The translations under genes and the position numbers were made by a program. DNA of 34,371 bases from Muribaculaceae bacterium. GTDB lineage: Bacteria > Bacteroidota > Bacteroidia > Bacteroidales > Muribaculaceae. The notes beneath the pieces are model-generated. The model worked only from the letters and a program-made list of their open reading frames with translations, searched no databases and was not told where the DNA came from. This document shows, in pieces, positions 7,353 to 15,971 of the stretch. The first letter of the stretch is position 1. The number at the start of each line of letters is the position of its first letter. The stretch is from assembly GCA_017443765.1 (NCBI GenBank), contig JAFSYB010000069.1, positions 1-34,371 on the forward strand. The letters are read 5' to 3'.

Positions 7353-8633
7353 TCAGGGGTGCTGTTGCGCGGCTCGGCTTAGTAGGCGGTGCCCGATGCG
7401 GCAGTAGAGGCACTTGCGGGTGTCGCAGTAGTTGCGCCGCAGCTCAATCAGCGCCTGCGAGGTGAGGGCGCTGTCGGCGGTGATTCCGGCGGCGGCAAAG
7501 GTGGCCACGATGCTGTTGCGCTCGGGTCGCAGCCCCTCGAGCAGCTCCACGGCGCGGTCGGCCAGCGCACAGTCGCCCAGCTGCTCGCCACGTGCGCGGC
7601 ACAGCGGAGCGGCCAGGTTGATGAGCACGATGTCGATGCTGCTGGTGGCCAAGGCACTGGTTGCCGCCGGGGTTGCGTGGCCGAATGTGTAGTGTGTGGC
7701 CCAGTAGCCGGTGAGCTCCACGTCGAAGATGTCCCGCAGCCGCTGCTCGTCGTCGGCCTCCACGATGCGCTGCATCAGGTTGAAGCCGCCGTGCACAAAG
7801 TGCGCCAGCAGGGCTATGCGCCGGTAGGGGAAATTCTGCGGGCGTATGCGGAACAGCTTCCACGCCTCGCGTTCCATGGGGTGCAGCGAGAACTTGTTGG
7901 CCAGGAAGGCATACTCCCGCCGCAGCTGCTTCACGTAAGGTTCGTCGTCGGCTTCGTGTAGCAGCCCCGCCTGGCCAAAGAGCAGCGCCTCGAGCTGTAG
8001 CAGCGAGTCGCTGTGCTTGTGCAGCAGCCGCAGCGGCGTGCGGCGTGCGAGGCGCTCCAGTGCGTCGTTGTTGATGCCGAATCCCAGTGTGCGCGCCAGG
8101 GCCACGTAGCAGACATCCTCCCAGCTGCCGTTGTACAGGTCGCACAGCTCGCGCAGCCGGCTCACCTTGGCCTGAAGTCGCTCAAAGGCCAGCGCCGCGA
8201 GCCAATCGGTGACGGCAATTGGCGGCAAGGAGTGCAGCTGTGCGGCGCAAGGCAGCTGCACGCGGGCGTTCACCAGGCTGGCATAGTGCTCGCCAAAGCG
8301 CGGCGACACCCGCAACACCACCTGCGGGATGCGCTCGCCGGTGGTGCGCGTCACCGGGGCATCGTCGTGCTCCACCACATGAAGCACCACGTTGTCGTAG
8401 GCGCGGTCGCGGTCGTGGCCATGCCGGTGCCAGTCGCTGGCGCGCACGTGAATCTCCACGTTGCCCACCCACACATGGCCGCCAATCTCCACCTTGGCGT
8501 TGAAGAAGTCGGGCCCGGCATCGGTGTTGAGCAACCCGGGGTCAAGCACGCGCACGCGGCGGCCGTCGACGGTCGCCATGTCCTCGCTGCACCACAGGCG
8601 GTGTTGCCACACATATTGCATAAGCTGTTCCAT
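7353..8633 (-). CDS. DUF2851 family protein
   Basis: A 426-residue protein recognised as DUF2851 from its N-terminus: LMQYVWQHRLW, then LDPGLLNTDAGPDFFNAKV and WVGNVEIHVRASDWHRHGHD. This family is widespread and conserved in Bacteroidetes and its function is not known. No signal peptide or membrane segment is seen, so it is probably cytoplasmic. The C-terminus carries cysteines (YCDTRKCLYCRIG), a possible metal site. The length fits the family. A possible promoter (TTG, 18 bp, TAATTTAG) lies upstream in the space shared with the divergent tRNA-Phe promoter. The right end of MITE copy A is 40 bp beyond its stop codon. Confidence 0.85.
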   Translation of the reverse strand: MEQLMQYVWQHRLWCSEDMATVDGRRVRVLDPGLLNTDAGPDFFNAKVEIGGHVWVGNVEIHVRASDWHRHGHDRDRAYDNVVLHVVEHDDAPVTRTTGERIPQVVLRVSPRFGEHYASLVNARVQLPCAAQLHSLPPIAVTDWLAALAFERLQAKVSRLRELCDLYNGSWEDVCYVALARTLGFGINNDALERLARRTPLRLLHKHSDSLLQLEALLFGQAGLLHEADDEPYVKQLRREYAFLANKFSLHPMEREAWKLFRIRPQNFPYRRIALLAHFVHGGFNLMQRIVEADDEQRLRDIFDVELTGYWATHYTFGHATPAATSALATSSIDIVLINLAAPLCRARGEQLGDCALADRAVELLEGLRPERNSIVATFAAAGITADSALTSQALIELRRNYCDTRKCLYCRIGHRLLSRAAQQHP

Positions 8634-8737
8634 GGCAAAGTGACTTGCTTTTTCGCCACTAAATTACGTCATTTTTCGCGTTTGCAAGTCAATCAAGGGC
8701 AAAAAATGCGCCTAAGGCCTTTTTTTTTGCCGAAAAA

Positions 8738-8769
8738 TTTGTGCAGTCCGAATATTTGGCGTAATTTTG
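8738..8769 (+). promoter_or_regulatory. Promoter of tRNA-Phe
   Basis: TTTG (8738-8741) and TAATTTTG (8762-8769) are 20 bp apart. The whole block resembles the promoter of tRNA-Lys 262 bp downstream, including GCAGCCGCAAA after the -7 box. Confidence 0.75.
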
Positions 8770-8787
8770 CAGCCGCAAACGCGAAAT

Positions 8788-8859
8788 GGTACCTTAGCTC
8801 AGTGGTAGAGCAGTGGACTGAAAATCCGCGTGTCCCTGGTTCGATCCCCGGAGGTACCA
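8788..8859 (+). tRNA. tRNA-Phe (GAA)
   Basis: A cloverleaf is visible. Acceptor arm GGTACCT (8788-8794) pairs with AGGTACC (8852-8858), discriminator A at 8859. D arm AGCTCAGTGGTAGAGC has a short D loop. The anticodon loop CTGAAAA gives GAA. The T arm contains GGTTCGATCCC. CCA is not encoded directly after the discriminator. Confidence 0.92.
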
Positions 8860-8863
8860 CCCA

Positions 8864-8899
8864 CAGCCGTTCCAACAACAATTGGAGCGGCTGTTTTTT
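8864..8899 (+). terminator. Rho-independent terminator of tRNA-Phe
   Basis: CAGCCGTTCCAA (8864-8875) pairs with TTGGAGCGGCTG (8882-8893), 12 bp with one G-U pair, followed by a six-T run. Confidence 0.85.
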
Positions 8900-8999
8900 G
8901 GCGGGGTGGTGCACACATGATGGGATAGTGTTCTATAATAGAATGTACGTGCGCGTAAGGCAAAAAATGCGAGTTTCTGCGATTTTTTTTGAGAAAAAA

Positions 9000-9031
9000 T
9001 TTGGCCAGTCCAAAAATTGGCAGTAATTTTG
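9000..9031 (+). promoter_or_regulatory. Promoter of the tRNA-Lys/tRNA-Leu unit
   Basis: TTTG (9000-9003) and TAATTTTG (9024-9031) are 20 bp apart. Sequence around it closely parallels the tRNA-Phe promoter. Confidence 0.75.
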
Positions 9032-9063
9032 CAGCCGCAAATGAGACATGGTACAGCTCGTTT

Positions 9064-9139
9064 GACTCCGTAGCTCAGCTGGTAGAGCAATTGACTCTTA
9101 ATCAATGGGTCGTGGGTTCGAGTCCCACCGGGGTCACCA
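9064..9139 (+). tRNA. tRNA-Lys (CTT)
   Basis: Acceptor GACTCCG (9064-9070) pairs with CGGGGTC (9129-9135), discriminator A, CCA encoded at 9137-9139. Anticodon stem TTGA/TCAA encloses loop CTCTTAA, giving CTT. The T arm has GGTTCGAGTCC. Only 6 bp separate it from tRNA-Leu, so the two are probably one transcript. Confidence 0.93.
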
Positions 9140-9145
9140 ATGCAT

Positions 9146-9227
9146 GCCCAGGTGGCGGAATTGGTAGACGCGCACGTTTCAGGTGCGTGTGCCGCAAGGT
9201 GTGAAGGTTCGAGTCCTTTCCTGGGCA
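9146..9227 (+). tRNA. tRNA-Leu (CAG)
   Basis: Acceptor GCCCAGG (9146-9152) pairs with CCTGGGC (9220-9226), discriminator A. Anticodon stem CACGT/GCGTG encloses TTCAGGT, giving CAG. A long variable arm (TGCCGCAAGGTG) marks it as class II, in agreement with leucine. CCA is not encoded. Confidence 0.9.
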
Positions 9228-9232
9228 CCGCG

Positions 9233-9268
9233 ATTGGCTGGTAATGAATAATTGCCAGCCAATTTTTT
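9233..9268 (+). terminator. Terminator of the tRNA-Lys/Leu unit
   Basis: ATTGGCTGG (9233-9241) pairs with CCAGCCAAT (9255-9263), followed by a T run to 9268. Confidence 0.85.
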
Positions 9269-9318
9269 CGCTTGTGCTGATGGGTCGTGCCACCCATCGC
9301 GGAGCGAGAGCGGGTCTG

Positions 9319-9398
9319 CTGGGTAATTCAGGCTCAATGCGAATGGCACCAATTGGGCGAATTTAAGGGAGGCCACCCATACTATCCGTTATAGAGCC
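9319..9398. mobile_element. MITE fragment, copy B (reverse orientation, one end lost)
   Basis: Read on the minus strand this begins GGCTCTATAACGGATAGTAT at the intact end (9379-9398) and continues GGGTGGCC then CTTAAATTCGCCCAATTGGT and a GCATTGAG-like part, colinear with copy C. The other end is replaced: after ACCCA there is no CGTTACAGAGCC. No target duplication can be assigned. Confidence 0.65.
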
Positions 9399-9428
9399 AA
9401 ATATTTCTTCCAAAAAATTGCAAAAAAT

Positions 9429-9459
9429 TTTGCAGGATTAAATATTATATCTACCTTTG
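9429..9459 (+). promoter_or_regulatory. Promoter of the secreted repeat protein gene
   Basis: TTTG (9429-9432) and TACCTTTG (9452-9459) are 19 bp apart. The predicted leader is ~100 nt. Confidence 0.65.
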
Positions 9460-9564
9460 CAGCATGGATTAGGCATGAGCTTACATGCTGAATATGAAGA
9501 AAATAACAAGATGAAAGCAATTCGTTAATCCAACTTTTATTTATTAACCTAAACCAAATCAATT

Positions 9565-11256
9565 ATGAAGAAATTTTTATCTTTTCTTGCAGTAGCCGCC
9601 CTTGGCACTGCTGCTTGGGCAACCGAGCCGGTGACGATCGACCTGACGCAGGGCGAGGCGTTGACCTACAGCACCGATGCTAACTGGAACACCGTTGCCA
9701 CGATGGAGCAGGACGGCGTTACGCTGACCTTTGCCATGGGTTCGGGCGACAACAAGGCCAACTTCAATGCTGGAGGTTTCTTCCGCATCTTCAAGGGCAA
9801 CACCATGATGGTGAGTGCCGAGGAGACCATCGCCAAGATTGAGATTGCCACCACCGAGGAGGGCAACCGCAGCAACGTCACCGTTGACGCAGGTACCTAT
9901 GACGCCAGCACCAAGACCTGGGAAGGCGAGGCCACGAGTGTGACTTTCACCAACCCCTACCGCAATGGCGGCAGCTGGGACTTGACTTCGATGACCATCA
10001 CCTTTGCCGAGACCGAGACTCCGAGCGAGCCCGAGTTCGTGTTCACCCCGGCCGCCGGCACCTATACCGAGGCTCAGCTGGTGAATGTGACGGTGAACAA
10101 CAAGCCCGAGAGCTGCTTCATGCAGGTGAAGTTTGTGGGCGACACCGAGGTTGACTGGATGCGTGCCGAGAGCTTCAACGTGACCGAGAGCGGTGACCTG
10201 TATGCTCGCCTGGTGAGCAGCGAGGACTATGAGACCGTGCTGGCCACGAGCGCTGCTCAGACCTACACCATCAACATTCCCGAGCCGATGACCATCCGCT
10301 TCAACCCCGCCGCCGGTGAGGTCGAGGCCGGCACCCAGGTCACCGTGACGGTGAACAACAAGCCCGAGGGCTACAAGGCTCTGAGCCGTATAGGCGAGGG
10401 CAGCTGGAGCCAGTATGTGATGACCTACACCATCAACGAGGCTGCCACGATTCAGGTTGTGGTTGTGCCCGAGGAGACCGATGCCGACGGCATTGTGTGG
10501 TATGCCATTGCCAACGACATGAAGGCTCAGGCTGCCTACACCATCAAGCAGGAGCCCGTGGTTGAGCCCAAGATTGTCTTCAACCCCGAGGCTGGCGAGT
10601 ACGAGGCCGGCACCCAGGTGACTGTGAGCGCCGAGGGCATCGACTACGACTACATCATCGAGGCCACCTACAACGAAGTGACCAAGCAGGGCACCACCGT
10701 GACCTTTGAGCTCAACGAGACCGGCAACGTGTATGCCACCGTCCTGAAGTGGAGCGACAGCATGGAGGACTATGTTGCCACCAGCCTGACCGCCAGCGCA
10801 CGTTACACCGTGACCGAGGCACCCGCCGAGCCCGTCATCAACTTCGACAACGAGGGTGGCGAGTACGCCGAGAGCGTGACTGTGGAAGTGACCGTTGAGA
10901 ACATGCCCGCCGACGCCGAGCTCACCTACTCGTTCTACAGCGACGAGCAGGATGCCTACACCATCGACAACATGGGTGTCTATGGCCCGATCACCATCAC
11001 CGAGAGCGGAACGCTCACCGTGACCCTGAACAAGGCCGCCGACGACGGTGAGGGTGCTCCCCGCCGCGCCATCAGCTACCCCATCACCAAGAGCGCTCAC
11101 TACACCATCACCCCCGCCACCGCCATCAACGACGTGCGTGCCGCCGAGGGTAACGTGACCTACGTGAACGTGATGGGCCAGACGAGCAACGTGCCCTTCC
11201 AGGGTGTGAACATCGTCATGCAGAACGGCAAGGCCATCGCCAAGGTTGTGAAGTAA
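9565..11256 (+). CDS. Secreted protein with four beta-rich repeats and a type IX-like C-terminal tail
   Basis: 563 residues with a signal peptide (MKKFLSFLAVAALGTAAWA). Residues ~25-150 form a unique N-terminal beta domain. Four repeats of ~80-100 residues follow, each opening with a similar phrase: VFTPAAGTYTEAQLVNVTVN, RFNPAAGEVEAGTQVTVTVN, VFNPEAGEYEAGTQVTVSAE and NFDNEGGEYAESVTVEVTVE. They resemble chitobiase/beta-hexosaminidase C-terminal-like beta-sandwich repeats. The last ~40 residues (VTYVNVMGQTSNVPFQGVNI, then GKAIAKVVK) resemble the type IX secretion sorting tail, so surface delivery is likely (inference). Codon use is strongly biased to GAG, AAC, ACC and CTG, suggesting high expression. 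No catalytic motif is seen. The gene has its own promoter and a 3' hairpin, so it is probably monocistronic. Confidence 0.78.
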   Translation: MKKFLSFLAVAALGTAAWATEPVTIDLTQGEALTYSTDANWNTVATMEQDGVTLTFAMGSGDNKANFNAGGFFRIFKGNTMMVSAEETIAKIEIATTEEGNRSNVTVDAGTYDASTKTWEGEATSVTFTNPYRNGGSWDLTSMTITFAETETPSEPEFVFTPAAGTYTEAQLVNVTVNNKPESCFMQVKFVGDTEVDWMRAESFNVTESGDLYARLVSSEDYETVLATSAAQTYTINIPEPMTIRFNPAAGEVEAGTQVTVTVNNKPEGYKALSRIGEGSWSQYVMTYTINEAATIQVVVVPEETDADGIVWYAIANDMKAQAAYTIKQEPVVEPKIVFNPEAGEYEAGTQVTVSAEGIDYDYIIEATYNEVTKQGTTVTFELNETGNVYATVLKWSDSMEDYVATSLTASARYTVTEAPAEPVINFDNEGGEYAESVTVEVTVENMPADAELTYSFYSDEQDAYTIDNMGVYGPITITESGTLTVTLNKAADDGEGAPRRAISYPITKSAHYTITPATAINDVRAAEGNVTYVNVMGQTSNVPFQGVNIVMQNGKAIAKVVK

Positions 11257-11293
11257 GCAAGACTTACCTAACCCCCTCCCTTGAGGGATCGAA

Positions 11294-11327
11294 GCAAGGG
11301 ACAACTCGATGCAGAGTTGTCCCTTGC
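11294..11327 (+). terminator. 14-bp perfect hairpin after the secreted repeat protein gene
   Basis: GCAAGGGACAACTC (11294-11307) pairs exactly with GAGTTGTCCCTTGC (11314-11327), loop GATGCA. No U tract follows (TGTGTCTG), so it may protect or end the transcript in another way. Confidence 0.6.
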
Positions 11328-11533
11328 TGTGTCTGCTGGCGCAGGGCGCCCATGGCGGTGCCGCGATGGGCCTTGTCCGGATTTTTGCAACGCTTTAACA
11401 AAATAGAACTGTTAATTTTTGTAATTATTTTCGCGTTTGGGCTGTTTTGGACTTTTTTTTGGAGATTTGGGACAGTGTTGTGAATTATAAGCACTACATT
11501 TGCGGCCTGTAATGAATTAAAACCGATTGTACA

Positions 11534-13015
11534 ATGAAAAAGACTATCATCACCTTGCTTGTGACAAGCACGTTTGTAGTGCCGGTGTGGGGTGGCGGCC
11601 TACTGCACAACACCAACCAGAGCGTTGCCTGGCAGCGCATGATGGCGCGTGGCGCCACCACCGAGATAGACGGCATTTACACCAACCCTGCCGGAACGGC
11701 TTTCCTCGGTCACGAGGGTTGGACGCTGTCGCTCAACATCCAGAGTGCGTCGCAAAAACGCGATGTGCTGGCCACGTTCCCGCTGTTTCCCACCGAGGAT
11801 CACACCAAGCTCTACAAGGGCACGGCCACGGCACCGGTCATTCCCAGCCTCTATGCGGCATACAAGCGCGACAAGTGGGCGTTCTCGGGCTTCTTCGGCT
11901 TTGTGGGCGGCGGCGGAAAGGCCAGTTTCGACAGTGGACTGGCCATGTTCGATGCGCAAGTGATGGCCGGTGTTTACAGCAAGACGAAAGCCTTGCTTGC
12001 CAGTCAACCGATGCTGAAGCAGCTGGTGGGCGCCGAGGCAGTCACACCAGCCATGTACACCATCAACTCCTCGATGAAAGGACATCAATACGTTTGCGGT
12101 CTGCAATTGGGCGCCGCCTATCAAATCAATCAGCACTGGAGCGCATTTGCCGGTTTTCGCCTGAACTACTTCGACGGCAGTTACAATGGTCATGTCGATG
12201 CCAGCATGGGTGACGAGTTCAAGCAGCGAGTGAGCGCCGCAATGGCTGCGCTCACCCCCGAACAGCAAGCGGCATATTCGCCGATGCTCACCGCACTGGC
12301 TCAGGAGGGCGGATTGACGCACATCAAGCTCGACTGCAAGCAGACTGGCTGGGGCGTGACCCCCATCGTGGGTGTGGACTTCAAGACGGGGCCGCTCACG
12401 CTGGCCGCCAAGTATGAGCTCAAGACCAACCTCAACATCGAGAACGACACCAAGACGCTGGAGGCAACAGCCATGGGTCAAGCCTCGGAGGAGCTGGAGA
12501 ACTCGATGAAAGCGTCTTATGGTCACGGGGTGAACACTCCGAACGACTTGCCTTCGGTGCTGTATGTGGCTGCCGGTTATGAAATCATTCCCAACAAACT
12601 GCGTGCTGCCGTTGAGTACCACTTCTACGATGACAAGCATGCCGATATGGCGAATGACAAGCAGAATTACCTGACGCACGGCACGCACGAGGTGCTCGCC
12701 GGAGTGGAGTGGGACATCAACCGCATCTTCACCGTGAGTTGTGGTTTCCAGAACACGGACTACGGACTGAGCGACGACTACCAGACGCACACGGCGTTTT
12801 CCTGCGACAGCTACTCGCTGGGCTTTGGCGGCGCCGTGAACCTGAGCGAGCGAGTGCGTCTGAACCTGGGATACTTCTGGACCACTTACAAGGACTACAC
12901 GAAGGTGGTTCCGGCGGCCAATCCCGGCGGTTATTGCGGCACCACCATGGCCGGCACGGATGTCTACAGCCGCACCAACAAGGTGTTCGGCATCGGCATC
13001 GACTACAAGTTCTGA
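11534..13015 (+). CDS. OmpP1/FadL/TodX-family outer-membrane transport protein
   Basis: 493 residues with signal peptide MKKTIITLLVTSTFVVPVWG. The mature N-terminus GGLLHNTNQSVAWQRMMARG followed by IDGIYTNPAGTAFL is the typical start of FadL-type porins (short N-terminal plug with NPAG). Alternating aromatic and glycine beta-strands follow (e.g. WSAFAGFRLNYFDGSYNGH, YKDYT), and the protein ends in an aromatic residue (IGIDYKF), the usual beta-barrel end. It probably moves hydrophobic compounds across the outer membrane; the substrate is unknown. A -7 box TACATTTG at 11495-11502 precedes it without a well-spaced -33 element. It converges on metG with a shared hairpin between. Confidence 0.82.
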   Translation: MKKTIITLLVTSTFVVPVWGGGLLHNTNQSVAWQRMMARGATTEIDGIYTNPAGTAFLGHEGWTLSLNIQSASQKRDVLATFPLFPTEDHTKLYKGTATAPVIPSLYAAYKRDKWAFSGFFGFVGGGGKASFDSGLAMFDAQVMAGVYSKTKALLASQPMLKQLVGAEAVTPAMYTINSSMKGHQYVCGLQLGAAYQINQHWSAFAGFRLNYFDGSYNGHVDASMGDEFKQRVSAAMAALTPEQQAAYSPMLTALAQEGGLTHIKLDCKQTGWGVTPIVGVDFKTGPLTLAAKYELKTNLNIENDTKTLEATAMGQASEELENSMKASYGHGVNTPNDLPSVLYVAAGYEIIPNKLRAAVEYHFYDDKHADMANDKQNYLTHGTHEVLAGVEWDINRIFTVSCGFQNTDYGLSDDYQTHTAFSCDSYSLGFGGAVNLSERVRLNLGYFWTTYKDYTKVVPAANPGGYCGTTMAGTDVYSRTNKVFGIGIDYKF

Positions 13016-13054
13016 CCGCTCGCCCCCGTCGGGGCCTTGCTGCTGTTAGGCAGA

Positions 13055-13106
13055 CGTAACCCCAAGCGGCATGGCACTGTTTCGCGCCATGCCGCTTGGG
13101 GTTACG
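13055..13106. terminator. 21-bp perfect hairpin between convergent genes
   Basis: The arm 13055-13075 (starts CGTAACCCCAAG) is exactly complementary to 13086-13106; the loop is ACTGTTTCGC. It lies midway between the stops of the FadL-like gene and metG and can act on both strands. No U tract on either side. Confidence 0.75.
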
Positions 13107-13123
13107 TGTTGAGTGCGCAGCCG

Positions 13124-15166
13124 TCAGCCCACCTGTACACCGGGTCGCACGGGGCCAGTGGGGCCAATCACCACCAAGCGGCCGTCGGCATCCTCGGCGC
13201 TGAGAATCATGCCTTGGCTCTCGATGCCTTTTAGGGTGCGCGGCGGGAAGTTGGCGATGAAGCACACCTGTCGGCCCACGAGTTCTTCGGGCTGGTACCA
13301 CTTGGCAATGCCGCTCACGATGGTGCGTCCGCCCATGCCGTCGTCGATGCGGAACTTGAGCAGTTTATCGGCCTTCTTCACCTTCTCGCACTCCATCACC
13401 GTGCCCACGCGGATGTCGAGTTTCGTGAAATCGTCGAATGTGCAAGGCTCGGCCACGGCCTTGGGACGGAAGTTGTTGAGGATGTTCTCCTGCTTGATGC
13501 GCTCCAGGCGCGCTATCTGCGCGTCAATCACGTCGTCGGGGATTTTCTCGAACAGCAGCACAGGCTGTTGGATTGTGTGGCCGGCAGCAAGGATGTCAGT
13601 GGTTCCGAGTTTGTCCCAGCGCACCTCGCTCATGCCCAGCATCGTGCGCAGTTTCTCGGTGCTGAAGGGCAGGAACGGCTCGAAGGCGATGGCCAGGTTG
13701 GCGGCAATCTGCAGCGAGAGGTTCATGATGGTCTTCACGCGCTCCATGTCGGTCTTGGCGAGCTTCCACGGCTCGGTGTCGGCGAGGTATTTGTTGCCGA
13801 TGCGCGCCAGGCTCATCGCGTCTTTCAGTGCCTCGCGGAAGTGGAACGTCTCGATGTTCTGTCCCAGGGTGGCTTTCACGTCGTGGAACTCGGCCATCGT
13901 CTGTCGGTCGTAGTCAGTCCACTCGCCGGCAGCGGGAATCACACCCTCGAAGTACTTGTGGGTGAGCACCATCGCACGGTTGACGAAATTGCCCAAGATG
14001 GCAACCAACTCATTGTTGTTGCGTGCCTGGAAGTCGCGCCAGGTGAAGTCGTTGTCTTTGGTCTCGGGGGCGTTGGCGGTGAGCACGTAGCGCAGCACAT
14101 CCTGCTTGCCGGGAAAATCCTCCAGGTACTCGTGCAGCCACACCGCCCAGTTGCGGCTCGTGGAAATCTTGTCGCCCTCCAGGTTCAGGAACTCATTGGC
14201 GGGCACGTTGTCGGGCAGTTGGTAAGAGCCTTCGGCCATGAGCATCGCGGGGAAAATCAGGCAGTGGAACACGATGTTGTCCTTGCCAATGAAGTGGATA
14301 ATGCGCGATTCGGGGTCTTTCCAGTATTTCTCCCAGGTGTCGGGCAGCAAGTCTATGGTGTTGCTGATGTATCCGATGGGTGCGTCGAACCACACGTAGA
14401 GTACCTTGCCGTCGGCGCCCTCCACGGGTACGGGGATACCCCAGTTCAGGTCGCGTGTCACCGCGCGGGGCTGCAGGCCGCCGTCGAGCCACGACTTGCA
14501 CTGGCCGTAGACGTTGGGCTTCCACTCCTTGTGGCCTTTCAGAATCCACTCGCGCAGACGCGGTTCCCACTTGTCGAGCGGCATATACCAGTGCTTGGTC
14601 TCGCGCAGCAAAGGCGCATTGCCGGTGATGGTGCTGTGCGGGTTGATGAGGTCGGTGGCGCTCAGGTCGCGGCCGCACTGCTCGCACTGGTCGCCGTAGG
14701 CACGCTCGTTGCCGCAGTGCGGACAGGTGCCCATGATGTAGCGGTCGGCAAGCCACTGGTCGGCCTGCTCGTCGTAGAACTGCTGGCTTGTCTGCTCAAT
14801 GAACTCGCCCTTGTCGTAGAGCTTACGGAAAAACTCGCTGGCAGTCTTGCGGTGCGTCTCGCTGGTGGTGCGGCCGTAGATGTCGAACGATATGCCGAGC
14901 CCGGCCATCGATTCCTTGATGATTGTGTGATAGCGGTCCACGATGTCCTGCGGTGTCACGCTCTCTTTCATGGCCTTGATGGTGATGGGCACGCCGTGCT
15001 CGTCGCTGCCGCCAATGAACACCACGTCCTCGCCCTTGAGGCGCAGGTAGCGCACATAGATGTCGGCCGGCACGTACACGCCGGCCAGGTGGCCGATGTG
15101 CACCGGCCCGTTGGCATAGGGCAACGCCGTGGTCACCAGCGTGCGCTTGAAGGTCTTCTTTTCCAT
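13124..15166 (-). CDS. metG: Methionine--tRNA ligase
   Basis: 680 residues, charges tRNA-Met in the cytoplasm. The class I signatures are clear: HIGH at 23-26 ([11 protein letters not shown]) and a KMSKS variant [11 protein letters not shown] near residue 340. The connective peptide has a zinc knuckle pair, CPHC and CEQC, near residues 150-165. The last ~110 residues form a C-terminal tRNA-binding (EMAP/Trbp111-like) domain: [31 protein letters not shown], and [17 protein letters not shown]. This fused architecture is usual in Bacteroidetes. The start is supported by the [21 protein letters not shown]-terminus and a consensus promoter upstream. Confidence 0.97.
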   Translation of the reverse strand: MEKKTFKRTLVTTALPYANGPVHIGHLAGVYVPADIYVRYLRLKGEDVVFIGGSDEHGVPITIKAMKESVTPQDIVDRYHTIIKESMAGLGISFDIYGRTTSETHRKTASEFFRKLYDKGEFIEQTSQQFYDEQADQWLADRYIMGTCPHCGNERAYGDQCEQCGRDLSATDLINPHSTITGNAPLLRETKHWYMPLDKWEPRLREWILKGHKEWKPNVYGQCKSWLDGGLQPRAVTRDLNWGIPVPVEGADGKVLYVWFDAPIGYISNTIDLLPDTWEKYWKDPESRIIHFIGKDNIVFHCLIFPAMLMAEGSYQLPDNVPANEFLNLEGDKISTSRNWAVWLHEYLEDFPGKQDVLRYVLTANAPETKDNDFTWRDFQARNNNELVAILGNFVNRAMVLTHKYFEGVIPAAGEWTDYDRQTMAEFHDVKATLGQNIETFHFREALKDAMSLARIGNKYLADTEPWKLAKTDMERVKTIMNLSLQIAANLAIAFEPFLPFSTEKLRTMLGMSEVRWDKLGTTDILAAGHTIQQPVLLFEKIPDDVIDAQIARLERIKQENILNNFRPKAVAEPCTFDDFTKLDIRVGTVMECEKVKKADKLLKFRIDDGMGGRTIVSGIAKWYQPEELVGRQVCFIANFPPRTLKGIESQGMILSAEDADGRLVVIGPTGPVRPGVQVG

Positions 15167-15200
15167 AGCTGATAGATTTGCTTGATTTTGATTTCAAGCT

Positions 15201-15231
15201 GCAAAAGTACAAAATATTGCATAAAGCGCAA
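15201..15231 (-). promoter_or_regulatory. Promoter of metG
   Basis: Minus-strand TTG (15229-15231) and TACTTTTGC (15201-15209) are 19 bp apart, ~35 bp upstream of the metG ATG. Confidence 0.65.
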
Positions 15232-15294
15232 TGCGCAGCGCACAATTATTTTGGCAATTTATAGAACCCACCTTAATTAAATCTGGCCAAAACA

Positions 15295-15325
15295 TTGCAA
15301 GGTTCGCGAGAAAGCAGTACCTTTA
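15295..15325 (+). promoter_or_regulatory. Promoter of the SpoU methyltransferase gene
   Basis: TTG (15295-15297) and TACCTTTA (15318-15325) are 20 bp apart, with a very short leader (~12 nt) to the ATG at 15344. Confidence 0.6.
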
Positions 15326-15343
15326 CACGTTTTTTTTGGAGCG

Positions 15344-15880
15344 ATGAAGAAAAAGACCGTTCTTGAATTGCACCGTCTTGATGCGGAGCATTACCGTCAG
15401 TTGGCCAAGTTGCCCGTGACGGTGGTGCTCGACAACGTGCGCAGCGAAATGAACGTGGGCAGCATCTTCCGCACTGCCGATGCTTTTCTGGTGGAGCGCA
15501 TTTGCCTGTGCGGCATCACCTCCACACCGCCGCGTCCCGAGATTCACAAGACGGCGCTCGGTGCCGAGGAGGCCGTGGTGTGGACGCATCACGCCACGGT
15601 GATGGAGGCGCTGGGCGAGCTGCGCCGCGATGGCTACACACTGCTTGCCGTTGAGCAGGTGCACGGCAGCACCAGCCTGGAGCAGTTTGCGTGTAGCCCC
15701 GGCGTGAAATATGCCATCGTCCTCGGCCACGAGGTGCGGGGCGTGGCGCAAGAGGCCGTGGATGCCTGCGACGGCTGCCTGGAGCTGCCACAGCACGGAA
15801 CCAAGCACTCGCTCAACGTGGCCTGCACAGCGGCCATTGTGATGTGGCACTTTTATCAGCAGCTGGCCTATCACACTTGA
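15344..15880 (+). CDS. SpoU/TrmH-family RNA 2'-O-methyltransferase
   Basis: 178 residues. The three SPOUT motifs are present: motif 1 NVGSIFRTADAF (~44-55), motif 2 AIVLGHEVRGV (~125-135, normally LGxExxG, here with His after Gly and Glu retained) and motif 3 LELPQHGTKHSLNVACTAA (~147-165), which forms the trefoil knot that binds S-adenosylmethionine. It probably methylates the 2'-OH of a tRNA or rRNA nucleotide; the target cannot be read. It is short, without the N-terminal substrate domain of RlmB. It is divergent from metG, each with its own promoter. Confidence 0.88.
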   Translation: MKKKTVLELHRLDAEHYRQLAKLPVTVVLDNVRSEMNVGSIFRTADAFLVERICLCGITSTPPRPEIHKTALGAEEAVVWTHHATVMEALGELRRDGYTLLAVEQVHGSTSLEQFACSPGVKYAIVLGHEVRGVAQEAVDACDGCLELPQHGTKHSLNVACTAAIVMWHFYQQLAYHT

Positions 15881-15971
15881 GAACTAAAGCAAGTGATTTA
15901 GCCCTGTGTGTAGCTTGCTTACATCAAGTGATTCACAACGTAGAAAGTATTCAACAAATATTATAATAACG

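Noticed and set aside
9146..9227. Reading the tRNA-Leu anticodon as TTC
   Set aside because: An alternative stem CGCAC/GTGCG gives TTC, but the long variable arm and leucine-type acceptor fit CAG with the CACGT/GCGTG stem.
10030..11030. CRISPR-like spacing of repeated phrases
   Set aside because: The repeats are in-frame protein domains ~250-300 bp apart with divergent DNA; no CRISPR array is present in the window.
9577..11304. 575-codon minus-strand open frame opposite the secreted repeat protein
   Set aside because: Antisense of a strongly codon-biased gene; low-complexity HGVVG-rich protein with no motifs.
13568..15172. 534-codon plus-strand open frame opposite metG
   Set aside because: metG is unambiguous by HIGH, KISTS and zinc-knuckle motifs; the opposite frame is a shadow.
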